A stretch of 64,000 bases of DNA from Nocardia terrae (lineage in GTDB: Bacteria > Actinomycetota > Actinomycetes > Mycobacteriales > Mycobacteriaceae). The stretch lies in contig NZ_WRPP01000004.1 in assembly GCF_009760405.1 (NCBI RefSeq), positions 787,697 to 851,696 on the forward strand. The letters run 5' to 3'. Positions 17,353-25,881 of the stretch are shown in pieces. The translations under genes and the position numbers were made by a program. Numbering within the stretch: the first letter of the stretch is position 1; each line of letters opens with the position of its first letter. Below the pieces are notes generated by a model that was given only the letters and a program-made list of their open reading frames with translations, was not told the origin of the DNA and ran no database searches.

Positions 17353-17382
17353 CGGTCCCGGGCCGCCAACGACCCGGGACCG
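17353..17382 (-). terminator. Terminator downstream of the lipase gene
   Basis: Inverted repeat with 10-bp arms (CGGTCCCGGG paired with CCCGGGACCG) and a 10-base loop, 48 bases past the lipase stop and upstream of the thiC riboswitch. Confidence 0.6.
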
Positions 17383-17429
17383 CGGAATATACGATCCGGT
17401 CCGGTTCAGTGAACGATGGTTCGCTCTAC

Positions 17430-18824
17430 TCAGTGCTCCTGCGGTCCGATGGGCCAGCCGAGCGCGCCGAAGGCGGCGTTCAACTCGATCTCGACCTGGG
17501 TCGCGAGGGCATCCACGCTGCCGAGCATGGTGATGACATCGTCGGTGCGGCAGCCGGCCGGATCCGCCGCGCCCGGGGCGAGCCGGGACTTGATCCAGTT
17601 GAACGCGTCGGCCATGCCGAGGGTGGTCAGCGTCAGGTGCTCACTGAGGTGATCGCGTTTGTAGTACACCGAGCTGCCGCCGTCGCACCACCGCTGAACC
17701 ATGCGGTCGTTGGTGTACCAGGGCACGGCCTCGTCGTAGACGCCTTGGTAGACCATGGTCGGCGCGGTCGGCGGATTGCCGCCCAGCACAGTCGAATCGA
17801 AGACCTCCTTGATCTCCGGCAGTGCCAGATAGTCCGCGATCGGGATGGTCATCATCCGCTGGTAGTCGGTGAACATCAGGTTCAGCACATTGCGCACCAG
17901 GCACTGGTTGGCGGTGCGGTCCATGATCGCGCGACCCTCCGGCGTGAGGTACTTCTCGGTGGTCTCCGCGAACTTCGGATAGGCGTTGCGCAGCGAGGCG
18001 ATGCCGACGCCGATGAGGCTGGCGAACATGGAACCGTTGACATGCAACAGTGATTCGACATCCGAGACCGGCGCGCCCAGGGCGACGCCCTTGATGTTCA
18101 GCTCCGGCGCGTAACTCGGCTGCATCTCCGCCGCCCAGCCGCTGCCCATGCCGCCGCCGGAGTAACCCCACAGTGCCACCGGTGTATTCGCGCCGTCCAG
18201 GCCCAGCGGCTGGAAGCTCTCGGCGGCGCGCACGCTGTCGAGAATCATGTAGCCGGGCTCCTTGGCGACCGCGAGATGCCCGTTCAGGCCCTCGTAGTCC
18301 GGGACATTGACGGCATAGCCCTGGCTGATCGAGCCCGCGAGCTCCAGGTACTCGACCGTGGAGTGGATGCCTTCCAGCGCGGGCAGCCCGCCGCCCTGCT
18401 GCAGGATGTAGGAGGGTGCGCAGTTGGGTGAGGTGCTGTCGTAGAAGAACTGGTGCGAGACCAGCGGACGGGTGTGAGAAGTGTTGGCCCCCTCGGGAAT
18501 CGCCACCGTGGTGGCCGCGACCGTGGGCTGCCCGAACAGATCGGTGGTGCGGTAGAGCAGCTGCCACGACCGCACGTGCACCGGCAGCACGGTGAGCACC
18601 GCCAGCTGCACCTCGCGGCTGCGCAGAATGGTGCCCGGATCAGCGGATTCGAATCCGTCGGGCGCTTGGTAGAACGGATCGGCGTTCAGTGGAAGCGGTT
18701 GCGCGGCCGCCGTTCCCGTGGTGACGCCCCCTAGTAGCACGGCCATCCCGGCCGTCAGCGCCGTCGCGAGTGCGGCCGCGAGCAGCCGCCTACCCCGCCT
18801 TCGGCGATCCCCTTTGATTGCCAC
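17430..18824 (-). CDS. Secreted lipase (LIP/triacylglycerol lipase family)
   Basis: 464 residues from GTG 18824, which has GGAAGGGA upstream; an in-frame start 16 codons earlier lacks one. A basic stretch (KGDRRRRGRR) and a hydrophobic segment ending GTAAAQ form a Sec signal peptide, so the enzyme is exported. The nucleophile elbow GYSGGGMGS lies around residue 211. Late conserved blocks VYQGVYDEAVPW and DHLSEHL provide the Asp and His region. Four or more Cys suggest disulfides. It is divergent from a TetR gene that may regulate it. Substrate: acyl esters or glycerides. Confidence 0.9.
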   Translation of the reverse strand: MAIKGDRRRRGRRLLAAALATALTAGMAVLLGGVTTGTAAAQPLPLNADPFYQAPDGFESADPGTILRSREVQLAVLTVLPVHVRSWQLLYRTTDLFGQPTVAATTVAIPEGANTSHTRPLVSHQFFYDSTSPNCAPSYILQQGGGLPALEGIHSTVEYLELAGSISQGYAVNVPDYEGLNGHLAVAKEPGYMILDSVRAAESFQPLGLDGANTPVALWGYSGGGMGSGWAAEMQPSYAPELNIKGVALGAPVSDVESLLHVNGSMFASLIGVGIASLRNAYPKFAETTEKYLTPEGRAIMDRTANQCLVRNVLNLMFTDYQRMMTIPIADYLALPEIKEVFDSTVLGGNPPTAPTMVYQGVYDEAVPWYTNDRMVQRWCDGGSSVYYKRDHLSEHLTLTTLGMADAFNWIKSRLAPGAADPAGCRTDDVITMLGSVDALATQVEIELNAAFGALGWPIGPQEH

Positions 18825-18923
18825 GTCTCTGTTCCCTTCCTCATCGACGTGACAGCGATTACAACACGGCATCCACTTACCAACAAGATGTCTTTCTGAA
18901 AACTGCTTGGCTATCGTCTAGGC

Positions 18924-19598
18924 ATGTCCCGCAGCACCCCCGCCGCGCCGACCGACCGGACCCCCGTGCGGCGTCGCATCCGCGGCCTCGACGCCGACGA
19001 GCGCAGCGCCCAGCGCCGCCGTCAGCTCCTCACCGCCGCCACCGAACTCTTTGCCCGCCAAAGCTATTCATTGACCTCGATCGAGCAGATCTGCCAGCAC
19101 GCCTACGTCGGCACCAAGGGCTTCTACGACCACTTCGAGAGCAAGGAAGCCTGCTACACCGCGCTGCTGGTACAGATCAGTACCGGAATCCAGCAACGCG
19201 TCACCGAGGTCGCCCTCGAAACCGCCGACAGCGACTGGCCCACCCGCCGCGCCGCCGTGGTCGCCGCCTTCGTCCACGCCATCGCCGACGACCCCCGCCT
19301 GGCCAAGGTCACCTTCGGCGAGGCCGGCGGCATCTCCCCGGCCGTCGAGGCCCAGCGCCGCGTCAACCGCCGCTGGTCCGCCGAATTCCTGAAACACCAA
19401 TGGCTGCAGGACGGTTCACCCGACGACCCCGCCCTGCTTCCGCTGGCCCTGGCCACGATCGGCGGCATGTTCGAACTCGTCGCCGACTGGCTGCACCACC
19501 ACGACGACGGCGGCGCACCGGATTCCGTCGACACCCTGGTCGCCGACCTCCAGCATTTCGTCACCATCGTCGACGCGGGCCGCGCCGCGATCCGCTGA
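18924..19598 (+). CDS. TetR family regulator divergent from the lipase
   Basis: 224 residues with a basic N-terminus and a TetR helix-turn-helix at ~50-70 (SIEQICQHAYVGTKGFYDHFESKE). The ATG is 6 bases after TATCGT, a likely -10 hexamer, so the message is probably leaderless. It faces the lipase gene across 99 bases, but I see no convincing palindrome there. Downstream lies a decayed LysR/MFS remnant, so its original target may have been lost. Confidence 0.88.
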   Translation: MSRSTPAAPTDRTPVRRRIRGLDADERSAQRRRQLLTAATELFARQSYSLTSIEQICQHAYVGTKGFYDHFESKEACYTALLVQISTGIQQRVTEVALETADSDWPTRRAAVVAAFVHAIADDPRLAKVTFGEAGGISPAVEAQRRVNRRWSAEFLKHQWLQDGSPDDPALLPLALATIGGMFELVADWLHHHDDGGAPDSVDTLVADLQHFVTIVDAGRAAIR

Positions 19599-19767
19599 AC
19601 GGTCCGGTTCAGCCGCGGGGCGGGCGGCCAGCATGATGTCCCGGAGCGAGATGTGGGCGGGTTCGGCGTCGTTGCGGGGTGCCAGGCCGATGCGTAGGGG
19701 AGGGGCGGGGTTTCGACGGGGAGGTCGAAGACCGTGAGGCCGAGCTGTTCGGCCATCGGGCGCACTG
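19599..19767 (-). pseudogene. Remnant of a LysR-type regulator C-terminus, frameshifted
   Basis: On the minus strand one frame reads MAEQLGLTVFDLPVETPPLP. After a one-base shift near 19694 the adjacent frame continues RIGLAPRNDAEPAHISLRDI. Together these resemble the last ~55 residues of a LysR substrate-binding domain. Everything upstream of it is gone and MFS sequence on the other strand abuts it at ~19762, so this is a deletion scar. Confidence 0.5.
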
Positions 19768-20211
19768 CTGATCGCGGTGCTGGCGTGGCATTCGCTGCGC
19801 TCACCGCATCGGCTCATCGATCCGCGGGTGTTCCGGTCGCGGCGGCTGCGGGCGGCGGTGCTCGGCACCGAGACCACCTTCTTCGGCCTGTTCGCGCTGT
19901 TCTTCGTGAATTCCCGATACCTGCAGTACGTCAAGGGTTTCTCGGCGGCCGCCGCGGGTATGGCCATCGTGCCGCTCACCATCGGCATGATCCTGGTGCC
20001 GCGCTACGCGGTGCGGCTGGAAGCCCGCCTGGGACCGCGGATTCCAGCCGCGGGCGGTCTCGCGGTCATCGGTACCCTTATGGCCTCACCCGCGGGGGAC
20101 GGCGCCCGCCATCCGGCGGCCTTCGCCGACGGCATGGGAATCGGCCTCGGCGTCATCGGCGGCCTGGTTCTGCTCGCCGCCGCTGCCGTCGCCGTCGGCT
20201 ACCGCCGGTGA
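19762..20211 (+). pseudogene. Remnant of an MFS (DHA2-type) transporter
   Basis: About 150 residues in frame, LLIAVLAWHSLRSPHRLIDP then FVNSRYLQYVKGFS and GMAIVPLTIGMILVP, resemble the 10th-12th-helix half of EmrB-type 14-helix exporters. The N-terminal ~300 residues are missing. After GTLMAS the sequence jumps to what looks like the final helix (GVIGGLVLLAAAAVAVGYRR), so an internal piece is gone too. A GTG at 19777 could start a short product, but such a fragment would not transport. Its 3' end overlaps the MMPL gene on the other strand by 126 bases. Confidence 0.65.
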
Positions 20212-22437
20212 TTCCTCGAACCCGATCCGCTTGTGCAGCGCCGCAAGCGGTTTCGGGGCCCACCAGTTGCCGGTGGACATCAGGCGCATGAGGGCCGGGG
20301 CCAGCAGGCCGCGGATGATGGTGGCGTCGGAGACCACCGCCAGGGCCAGGCCGATGCCGAACAGTTTCATGGGCGCGACCTCGGAGGTGGCCACCGCCAG
20401 CAGGACCACGGCCATCAGGCCCGCGGCGGCGGTGAAGATCCGGCCGGTGCGGGCCACGCCGAGGGCGACCGAGCGGGTATTCGCGTCCCGGCCGCGGTCG
20501 GAGGCCAGCCACTCCTCGCGAATCCGGGACAGCAGGAAGACTTCGTAGTCCATGGACATGCCGAAGGCCAGGCAGAACATGAGGATCGGCATGAACAGGT
20601 CGATGCTGCCGGTCGAGGTGAAACCCAGCGGGCCGGACAGGTGGCCCTGCTCGAAGATCCAGATCATCGCGCCGAAGGTGGCGGTGAGCGAGAGCATGTT
20701 CAGCAGCAGCGCCTTCACCGGGAGCACCACGCTGCCGGTGAACAGGAACAGCAGGATCAGGGTGATGATCGCGATCAGCCCGGCCGCCAAGGGAATCCGG
20801 CTGATGACCGAATCCATGGTGTCCTCGTTCAGGGCGGCCGCGCCGCCGAAGAGCACGCTGCCCGGTGCGGGCACCGCCCGCAGGGCCGCGAGCTGCCGCT
20901 TGCCCTCGGGGGAGTAGGGCGCGACCGTGGTGCCGACGGAGAGGTAGGTCCCGTTCGATCCGGCCATCTGCGGGATACCGGCCGCCACCTTCTTGACCTC
21001 GGCAGCCCCGGGCGGCACGGCGTACACGCCGTCGCTCGACAGCACCGCCGCGACCCCCGACACCGCAGCCAGATCCTTGGCGTACGCACCGATCTCCTTG
21101 GCGTCACCGTGGAATCCGGGCAGTACCAGGACCGCGCTGGCGGCCATATTGGCATCGAAGTCCTGGCGCAGCGTGTCACCGACCTGCCTGCTGGAGGCGA
21201 ACGTGCCGATCACCCGATCGTCGGGAGTCCCGAAATGCGCCTTCAGGAACGGGGATCCGAGCGCGAGCAGGACCGCCGTCGCGACCACCGCGACCGGCAG
21301 CGCGCGCCGCATCACCCAGGCGACCAGGCGATACCAGAAGGTGTCCTCGGGCCGCTTCGGTGCGGTCTCGCCGCGACCGAGCAGGCGGCGCAGCGGTTTC
21401 CGCAGATCCCAGGCATTCACACGATCGCCGAGCAGGATCAGCGCGGCGGGCAGCAGCAGGACCGACGCGCCGACCGCCGCCGCCACGACCGCGACACCGG
21501 CATAGGCGAAGGACTTGAAGAACGGCTGCGGGAACACCGCCAGCGCGGCGAGCGCCAGCGCCACGGTCAGCCCGGAGAAGACCACCGTGCGCCCGGCCGT
21601 CTGCACCGACCGCAGGATGGCGGATCGGGTATCGCGGCCGTTGGCCAGCTCTTCGCGGTAGCGGCTGACGATGAACAGGCTGTAGTCGATGGCCAGGGCC
21701 AGACCCAGCGCGCTGGTCATGTTCAGCGCGAAGATCGACACCTCCATGACCGTGGTGAGCCCGCGCAGAATGCCCAGCGTCGCGGCGATAGCGAACAGTC
21801 CCACACCGATCGGCAGCGCCGCCGCGATCACGCTGCCGAACACCAGCACCAGCAGCAGCCCCGACACCGGCACCGCGATGGCCTCGGCCAGCACCAGATC
21901 CTTCTCGACCTGGTGGTTGATATCGGCGAAGGTGCCGGCCATGCCGCCGACCCGCACCTGCACCCCGTCGTGGTCGCCGTTGAACTCGTTGGACAGGTCG
22001 GCGGCCCGGTTCTGGACGTCGGTGTCGGTGCCGGTGACCGTGGCCATGATGAGCCCGCGCTTGCCGTCCTTGCTCTTCAGCGCACCGGCCAGGTCGGAGC
22101 GGGTGGTGAGGTTGCTCCAATAGGACTGCACGCCGGTCACATTCGGGTTGCCGCGCAGTTCATCGGTGATGCGCTGCGCCTCGGCCCGCACGTCGGGGCT
22201 GTTGACGCCGCCCTCGCCGCTCACCATGACGATGAGGTTGGGATTGCCGCCGGGGAAGTTCTTCGTGATGAAGTCGTTGGCGCGCACCGACTCCAGCGAG
22301 TCGGTCAGGTATCCGCCACCGACCATGTGCGATTTCGCGGTGGCCCCGAAGCCGCCGCAGACGAGCATCAGCAGCAGCGCGGCCACCAGGACCGCGCGCG
22401 GGCGTGCCATGGCGAACCGGGCAAGACTGGTCAACAT
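20086..22437 (-). CDS. MMPL family RND-type transporter
   Basis: 783 residues with the two-fold MMPL layout: a TM helix at residues ~13-33, a periplasmic domain, a block of five helices (~185-330), a second TM/periplasmic repeat from ~375, and a last helix block (~545-730). Conserved ALGLALAIDYSLFIVSRYREE and AFGMSMDYEVFLLSRIREEW mark the proton-relay regions of each half. It probably exports a lipid or drug, as MmpL/ActII-3 relatives do. The last ~35 acidic residues after LAALHKRIGF read antisense through the MFS remnant and look like an acquired tail. Two palindromes lie just upstream of the start. Confidence 0.92.
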   Translation of the reverse strand: MLTSLARFAMARPRAVLVAALLLMLVCGGFGATAKSHMVGGGYLTDSLESVRANDFITKNFPGGNPNLIVMVSGEGGVNSPDVRAEAQRITDELRGNPNVTGVQSYWSNLTTRSDLAGALKSKDGKRGLIMATVTGTDTDVQNRAADLSNEFNGDHDGVQVRVGGMAGTFADINHQVEKDLVLAEAIAVPVSGLLLVLVFGSVIAAALPIGVGLFAIAATLGILRGLTTVMEVSIFALNMTSALGLALAIDYSLFIVSRYREELANGRDTRSAILRSVQTAGRTVVFSGLTVALALAALAVFPQPFFKSFAYAGVAVVAAAVGASVLLLPAALILLGDRVNAWDLRKPLRRLLGRGETAPKRPEDTFWYRLVAWVMRRALPVAVVATAVLLALGSPFLKAHFGTPDDRVIGTFASSRQVGDTLRQDFDANMAASAVLVLPGFHGDAKEIGAYAKDLAAVSGVAAVLSSDGVYAVPPGAAEVKKVAAGIPQMAGSNGTYLSVGTTVAPYSPEGKRQLAALRAVPAPGSVLFGGAAALNEDTMDSVISRIPLAAGLIAIITLILLFLFTGSVVLPVKALLLNMLSLTATFGAMIWIFEQGHLSGPLGFTSTGSIDLFMPILMFCLAFGMSMDYEVFLLSRIREEWLASDRGRDANTRSVALGVARTGRIFTAAAGLMAVVLLAVATSEVAPMKLFGIGLALAVVSDATIIRGLLAPALMRLMSTGNWWAPKPLAALHKRIGFEESPAVADGDGSGGEQNQAADDAEADSHAVGEGRRMAGAVPRG

Positions 22438-22467
22438 GACGCCACCCTCCGAAGTCTTCAGACATTC

Positions 22468-22483
22468 GGAACGGTAGCGTTCC
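22468..22483. promoter_or_regulatory. Palindrome upstream of the MMPL gene, copy 1
   Basis: GGAACGGTAGCGTTCC, a 6-4-6 perfect inverted repeat 31 bases before the MMPL start, of TetR-operator type. Confidence 0.5.
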
Positions 22484-22485
22484 TA

Positions 22486-22499
22486 ACCTACCGGTAGGT
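22486..22499. promoter_or_regulatory. Palindrome upstream of the MMPL gene, copy 2
   Basis: ACCTACCGGTAGGT is a 14-bp perfect palindrome of the TACC/GGTA type often bound by TetR repressors. It is adjacent to copy 1. No regulator gene is next to it. Confidence 0.55.
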
Positions 22500-22549
22500 A
22501 GGGTGATACTGCTCATGGACATAGCACATGGCTATAAAGACTGATTGTG

Positions 22550-22579
22550 GTCTCGCCGCAGCAGTAGCTGCGGCGAGAC
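22550..22579 (-). terminator. Terminator of the hmgA-fahA operon
   Basis: Perfect 11-bp inverted repeat (GTCTCGCCGCA arm) with an 8-base loop, 19 bases past the fahA stop. Confidence 0.75.
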
Positions 22580-22597
22580 GAAGATTGGGGATAAGGG

Positions 22598-23776
22598 CTA
22601 GTTGGCCTTGACGACGCGGCCGCGCACCTCGCCCAGTGTCAGGCGGCCACCCCCGATCGCGGGCGCGGTCGCCGTGATCGTCACCTCGTCGCCGTCGTTG
22701 AGGAAGGTGCGCTGCACCCCGTTCAGCTCGATCGGTTCGGTTCCGCCCCAGCTCAATTCCATGAGTGACCCGCGCTCCGCGCGATCCGCGCCGGAAATGG
22801 TGCCGGACGCGAACAGGTCGCCGGTGCGCGTCGAGGCCCCGTTCACCGTCATGTGCGCGAGCATCTGCGCGGGAGACCAGTACATGCGCCGGAAGGGCGG
22901 TTTCGACACGACCTGTCCGTTCCATTCGACCGCCAGGTCGATGTCGAGTCCCCACGCCGCACTGTCGCGCAGGTAGGGAAGCGGCTCGGGATGCTGCGGC
23001 GGCAGCGGGATGCGCGCCTCGGCCAGTGCGTCGAGCGGAGTCACCCACGCCGACAGGGTGGTTGCGAAGGACTTGCCCAGGAACGGGCCCAGCGGTTGCC
23101 CCTCCCACGCCTGGATATCGCGCGCCGACCAGTCGTTCACCAGCGCCACCCCGAAGACGTGCTCGGCGAACTCGCCGGTCTCGACGGGCTTGCCGAGCTC
23201 CGAACCGGCGCCCACGATGAAACCCAGCTCCGCCTCGATGTCCATGCGCCGGCTGGGCCCGAAATCCGGTGTGCCCGAATCGGTCTTGCGCTGCCCGTGC
23301 GGCCGGACGATATCGGTGCCCGAGACCACCACCGTGCCCGCCCGCCCGTGATACCCGACCGGCAGGTGCCGCCAATTCGGCAGCAGGGGTTCGGAGTTGG
23401 GCCGCAGCATGCGTCCCAGGGCGGTGGCGTGATCGAGACTGGCGTAGAAGTCGACGTAATCGCCGATCTCCACCGGCAGATCCAGCCGCACGGCGCGCAC
23501 CTCGTGCACCGCCGCCGCGGGCAGCTCCGATTCGGCGGCCGCGTGCACCCGCTCGCGCACCTCCCGCCAGCAGCTCGGACCCTGGGTCATGAAGGCGTTC
23601 AGGCTGGGCTGATGGAACATCGGATCGTCCAGCGCCACCGCCAGATCGATGATCGAATCACCCAGCCGCGCACCCACCCGGGGCTCCTCGCCCAGGGGCC
23701 GGAACACGCAGTACGGCAGGTGCTCCGGACCGAAACCCGAACCCTCGGGAACCTCGATACGCACCCGGCTGCTCAT
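22598..23776 (-). CDS. fahA: Fumarylacetoacetase
   Basis: 392 residues from the ATG at 23776, preceded by GGGGAG; a GTG 12 codons upstream starts right at the hmgA stop. The family's N-terminal SH3-like domain and the catalytic C-terminal FAH domain are both present. The catalytic His is in DFYASLDHATALGRM, metal-binding Glu/Asp in RRMDIEAELGF and VNDWSARDIQAWE, and substrate contacts in GPFLGKSFATT. It splits fumarylacetoacetate into fumarate and acetoacetate, the last step of tyrosine/homogentisate breakdown, and follows hmgA in an operon. Confidence 0.95.
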   Translation of the reverse strand: MSSRVRIEVPEGSGFGPEHLPYCVFRPLGEEPRVGARLGDSIIDLAVALDDPMFHQPSLNAFMTQGPSCWREVRERVHAAAESELPAAAVHEVRAVRLDLPVEIGDYVDFYASLDHATALGRMLRPNSEPLLPNWRHLPVGYHGRAGTVVVSGTDIVRPHGQRKTDSGTPDFGPSRRMDIEAELGFIVGAGSELGKPVETGEFAEHVFGVALVNDWSARDIQAWEGQPLGPFLGKSFATTLSAWVTPLDALAEARIPLPPQHPEPLPYLRDSAAWGLDIDLAVEWNGQVVSKPPFRRMYWSPAQMLAHMTVNGASTRTGDLFASGTISGADRAERGSLMELSWGGTEPIELNGVQRTFLNDGDEVTITATAPAIGGGRLTLGEVRGRVVKAN

Positions 23777-23812
23777 CTCCCCGCTCACCTTCCCCGTCAC
23801 CAACCCATCCAC

Positions 23813-25018
23813 TCAAATCCACTGACTCGGACCACGGCCCGACCAGGTCCACGCGTAGCCGGGGTCTTCGCACGCCATCGCGCCCTCACCCAGCTGCAGC
23901 GGGTGGAACGTGTCCACCATGACCGCGAGCTCGTCGAAGAACTCCTTGCCGATGCTGCGCTCGTAGGCCCCCGGCTGCGGCCCGTGCGCGTACCCGCCCG
24001 GATGCACCGACACCGACCCCTGCCCGATACCGGATCCCTTGCGCGCCTCGTAGTCTCCGCCGCAATAGAACATGATCTCGTCGGAGTCCACATTGGAGTG
24101 GTAGTAGGGCACTGGAATCGAGAGCGGGTGGTAGTCCACCTTGCGCGGCACGAAATTGCAGATCACGAAGTTCTGCCCCTCGAAGGCCTGATGCGCCGGC
24201 GGCGGCTGGTGCACGCGGCCGGTGATCGGCTCGAAGTCGGCGATATCGAAGGTGAACGGATACAGGCAGCCGTCCCAGCCCACCACGTCGAACGGGTGGG
24301 TGGCGTAAACCATGCTGGTGCCCACGATCTCACCCGCCGGACGGTGTTTGACCAGCACCTCGACATTCTCGCCCGTGGCGCTCACCGGTTCGGTCGGCCC
24401 GTGCAGGTCTCGCTCGCAGTAGGGCGAATGCTCCAGGAACTGACCGTATTTCGACAGGTACCGCTTGGGCGGTGTGATGTGGCCGGAACCCTCGATCACA
24501 TAGGCGCGCAGGGGTTCGGGCCCGTCCGGGATCCAGCGGTGGGTGGTGGCGCGCGGCAGCAGGACCTGCAGGCCCTGCCGTACCGGCAGCGACCCGAAGA
24601 CGGTTTCCACTCGCCCCGAACCGGATTCGATGTAGACCAGCTCGTCGCCGATCGCGTTGCGGTACAGCGCCGATTCCCGCAGCGCCGCCACATAGGAGAT
24701 GCGCACGTCGGCATTGCCCAGCAGCAGCCGCCGCCCGGTCACCACATCGCTCTCGGCGGGCTTGTCGCCCAGGAACAGTTCATGCAGCTTCAAATGCCGG
24801 TGCCGCAGTGGGTGATTCGGGTACAGCCGCTGCTCGGGCAGCACCCACACCGACGAATCCACAATGGCCGGAGGCATTCCCCGGTGATAGAGCAGCGAGG
24901 AATCGCCGGAGAAGCCCTCTTCTCCCATCAGCTCTTCGTAATAGAGCCGACCCTGCTCGTCTCGATGTTGGGTGTGCCGCTTGGGCGGCACCGAACCAAC
25001 TTGCCGATAGAACGTCAT
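23813..25018 (-). CDS. hmgA: Homogentisate 1,2-dioxygenase
   Basis: 401 residues from the ATG at 25018, which has GGGAGG 5 bases upstream. This bacterial HGD is shorter than the ~440-residue eukaryotic form. Iron-site and active-site blocks are recognisable: ATTHRWIP, VPYYHSNVDSDEIMFYCGGDYE and HPGGYAHGPQPGAYE. It opens the ring of homogentisate to maleylacetoacetate. fahA follows 36 bases downstream. The maleylacetoacetate isomerase gene (maiA) normally completing this trio is absent here. A TetR gene lies just upstream in the same direction. Confidence 0.95.
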   Translation of the reverse strand: MTFYRQVGSVPPKRHTQHRDEQGRLYYEELMGEEGFSGDSSLLYHRGMPPAIVDSSVWVLPEQRLYPNHPLRHRHLKLHELFLGDKPAESDVVTGRRLLLGNADVRISYVAALRESALYRNAIGDELVYIESGSGRVETVFGSLPVRQGLQVLLPRATTHRWIPDGPEPLRAYVIEGSGHITPPKRYLSKYGQFLEHSPYCERDLHGPTEPVSATGENVEVLVKHRPAGEIVGTSMVYATHPFDVVGWDGCLYPFTFDIADFEPITGRVHQPPPAHQAFEGQNFVICNFVPRKVDYHPLSIPVPYYHSNVDSDEIMFYCGGDYEARKGSGIGQGSVSVHPGGYAHGPQPGAYERSIGKEFFDELAVMVDTFHPLQLGEGAMACEDPGYAWTWSGRGPSQWI

Positions 25019-25123
25019 CGCGGCCTCCCGCATTGACCGATGGTCCCTTTCCCATCGTAGCCATCGGATTGCGGGTGCGGCCTCGGTTCGCGAAGGTGTG
25101 CTCGGGCGTGCCTGATCGTGTTC

Positions 25124-25750
25124 TCAGGCGTTGCGGAGCGCGCGGTACACGGCCGCTCCGACGAACTCGCCCAACGTGTCCGGGGTCCAGTCGCCCGGGT
25201 CGGTGAGCAGGGTCCGGACCGCGCCCTCGCCCGCGGAGACCCACAGTTCGACCAGTGCGGAGAGTTTGCGCTCGGCGTCCTCGGTGCCCCACGCCTTCAG
25301 GGTCGGCCGCAATCGCCGGGTGCAGCGTTCCACCGCGAGCAGCCGGCCCTTGCCGAACGAATCCGCCACGGCCGGATCGGGATTGCCGTAGAGCAGCCGC
25401 CAGCTGTCGGGGCGCCGGGACACGGTGTGCAGCAGGGCGCGGAAGCCCTCCACGAACACCGCCTCGTCGGCCTCCACCCGGCGGCGGGGCAGCACCTCGA
25501 GGACGCCCGCGACCAGGTACTCCTCCTCGCGGTGGATCAGCGCCTCCAGCAGTTCCACCCGGTCGGTGAAGCAGGCGTAGACGACGGGCCGGGTCACCTT
25601 CATGCGGTCGGCGACCGCGGCGATGGTCACCGCGGCGATGCCGTCGGCGACGGCGATCTCCAGTGCGGTGTCGAGGACTTGCGGGCGGCGACGTTCGGGA
25701 CCCAGATGCCGCGCGCGCTGGCGTGGTCGTGTCGCCGAATCGGTGCCCAT
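25124..25750 (-). CDS. TetR family regulator
   Basis: 208 residues from the ATG at 25750. A -10-like TATCGT lies 9 bases upstream, which argues against longer in-frame starts up to 25861 that would include the promoter. HTH at ~40-60 (TIAAVADRMKVTRPVVYACFTDRVEL). It is 105 bases upstream of hmgA in the same direction and diverges from the acyl-CoA dehydrogenase gene at 25882, so it may control either. The element shared by 25837 and 27838 is a candidate binding site. Confidence 0.87.
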   Translation of the reverse strand: MGTDSATRPRQRARHLGPERRRPQVLDTALEIAVADGIAAVTIAAVADRMKVTRPVVYACFTDRVELLEALIHREEEYLVAGVLEVLPRRRVEADEAVFVEGFRALLHTVSRRPDSWRLLYGNPDPAVADSFGKGRLLAVERCTRRLRPTLKAWGTEDAERKLSALVELWVSAGEGAVRTLLTDPGDWTPDTLGEFVGAAVYRALRNA

Positions 25751-25836
25751 GCGCACCGACGATAGCAGTGTGTCCGGAGCGGGGAACGGCAGGTCGGGCG
25801 GCATCACAAGATCATTTCCTACATTGGTGGATAATA

Positions 25837-25861
25837 ATGCTACATTCACGAAGGAAATCAC
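25837..25861 (+). promoter_or_regulatory. Extended -10 promoter plus candidate operator (copy 1)
   Basis: TGCTACATT is an extended -10. ATGCTACA here and the 15 bases after it match the element at 27838-27860 at about 18 of 21 positions. CTACATT also occurs exactly 21 bp upstream (25819). It lies between the TetR gene and the dehydrogenase gene. Confidence 0.5.
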
Positions 25862-25881
25862 CCGGAGGAGTCTGAATCCCG

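Noticed and set aside
18825..18923. Operator between the lipase and its divergent TetR
   Set aside because: Only weak partial symmetry was seen; not strong enough to report.
20233..22497. 754-aa plus-strand frame
   Set aside because: Antisense to the MMPL gene, which has clear membrane domains and motifs.
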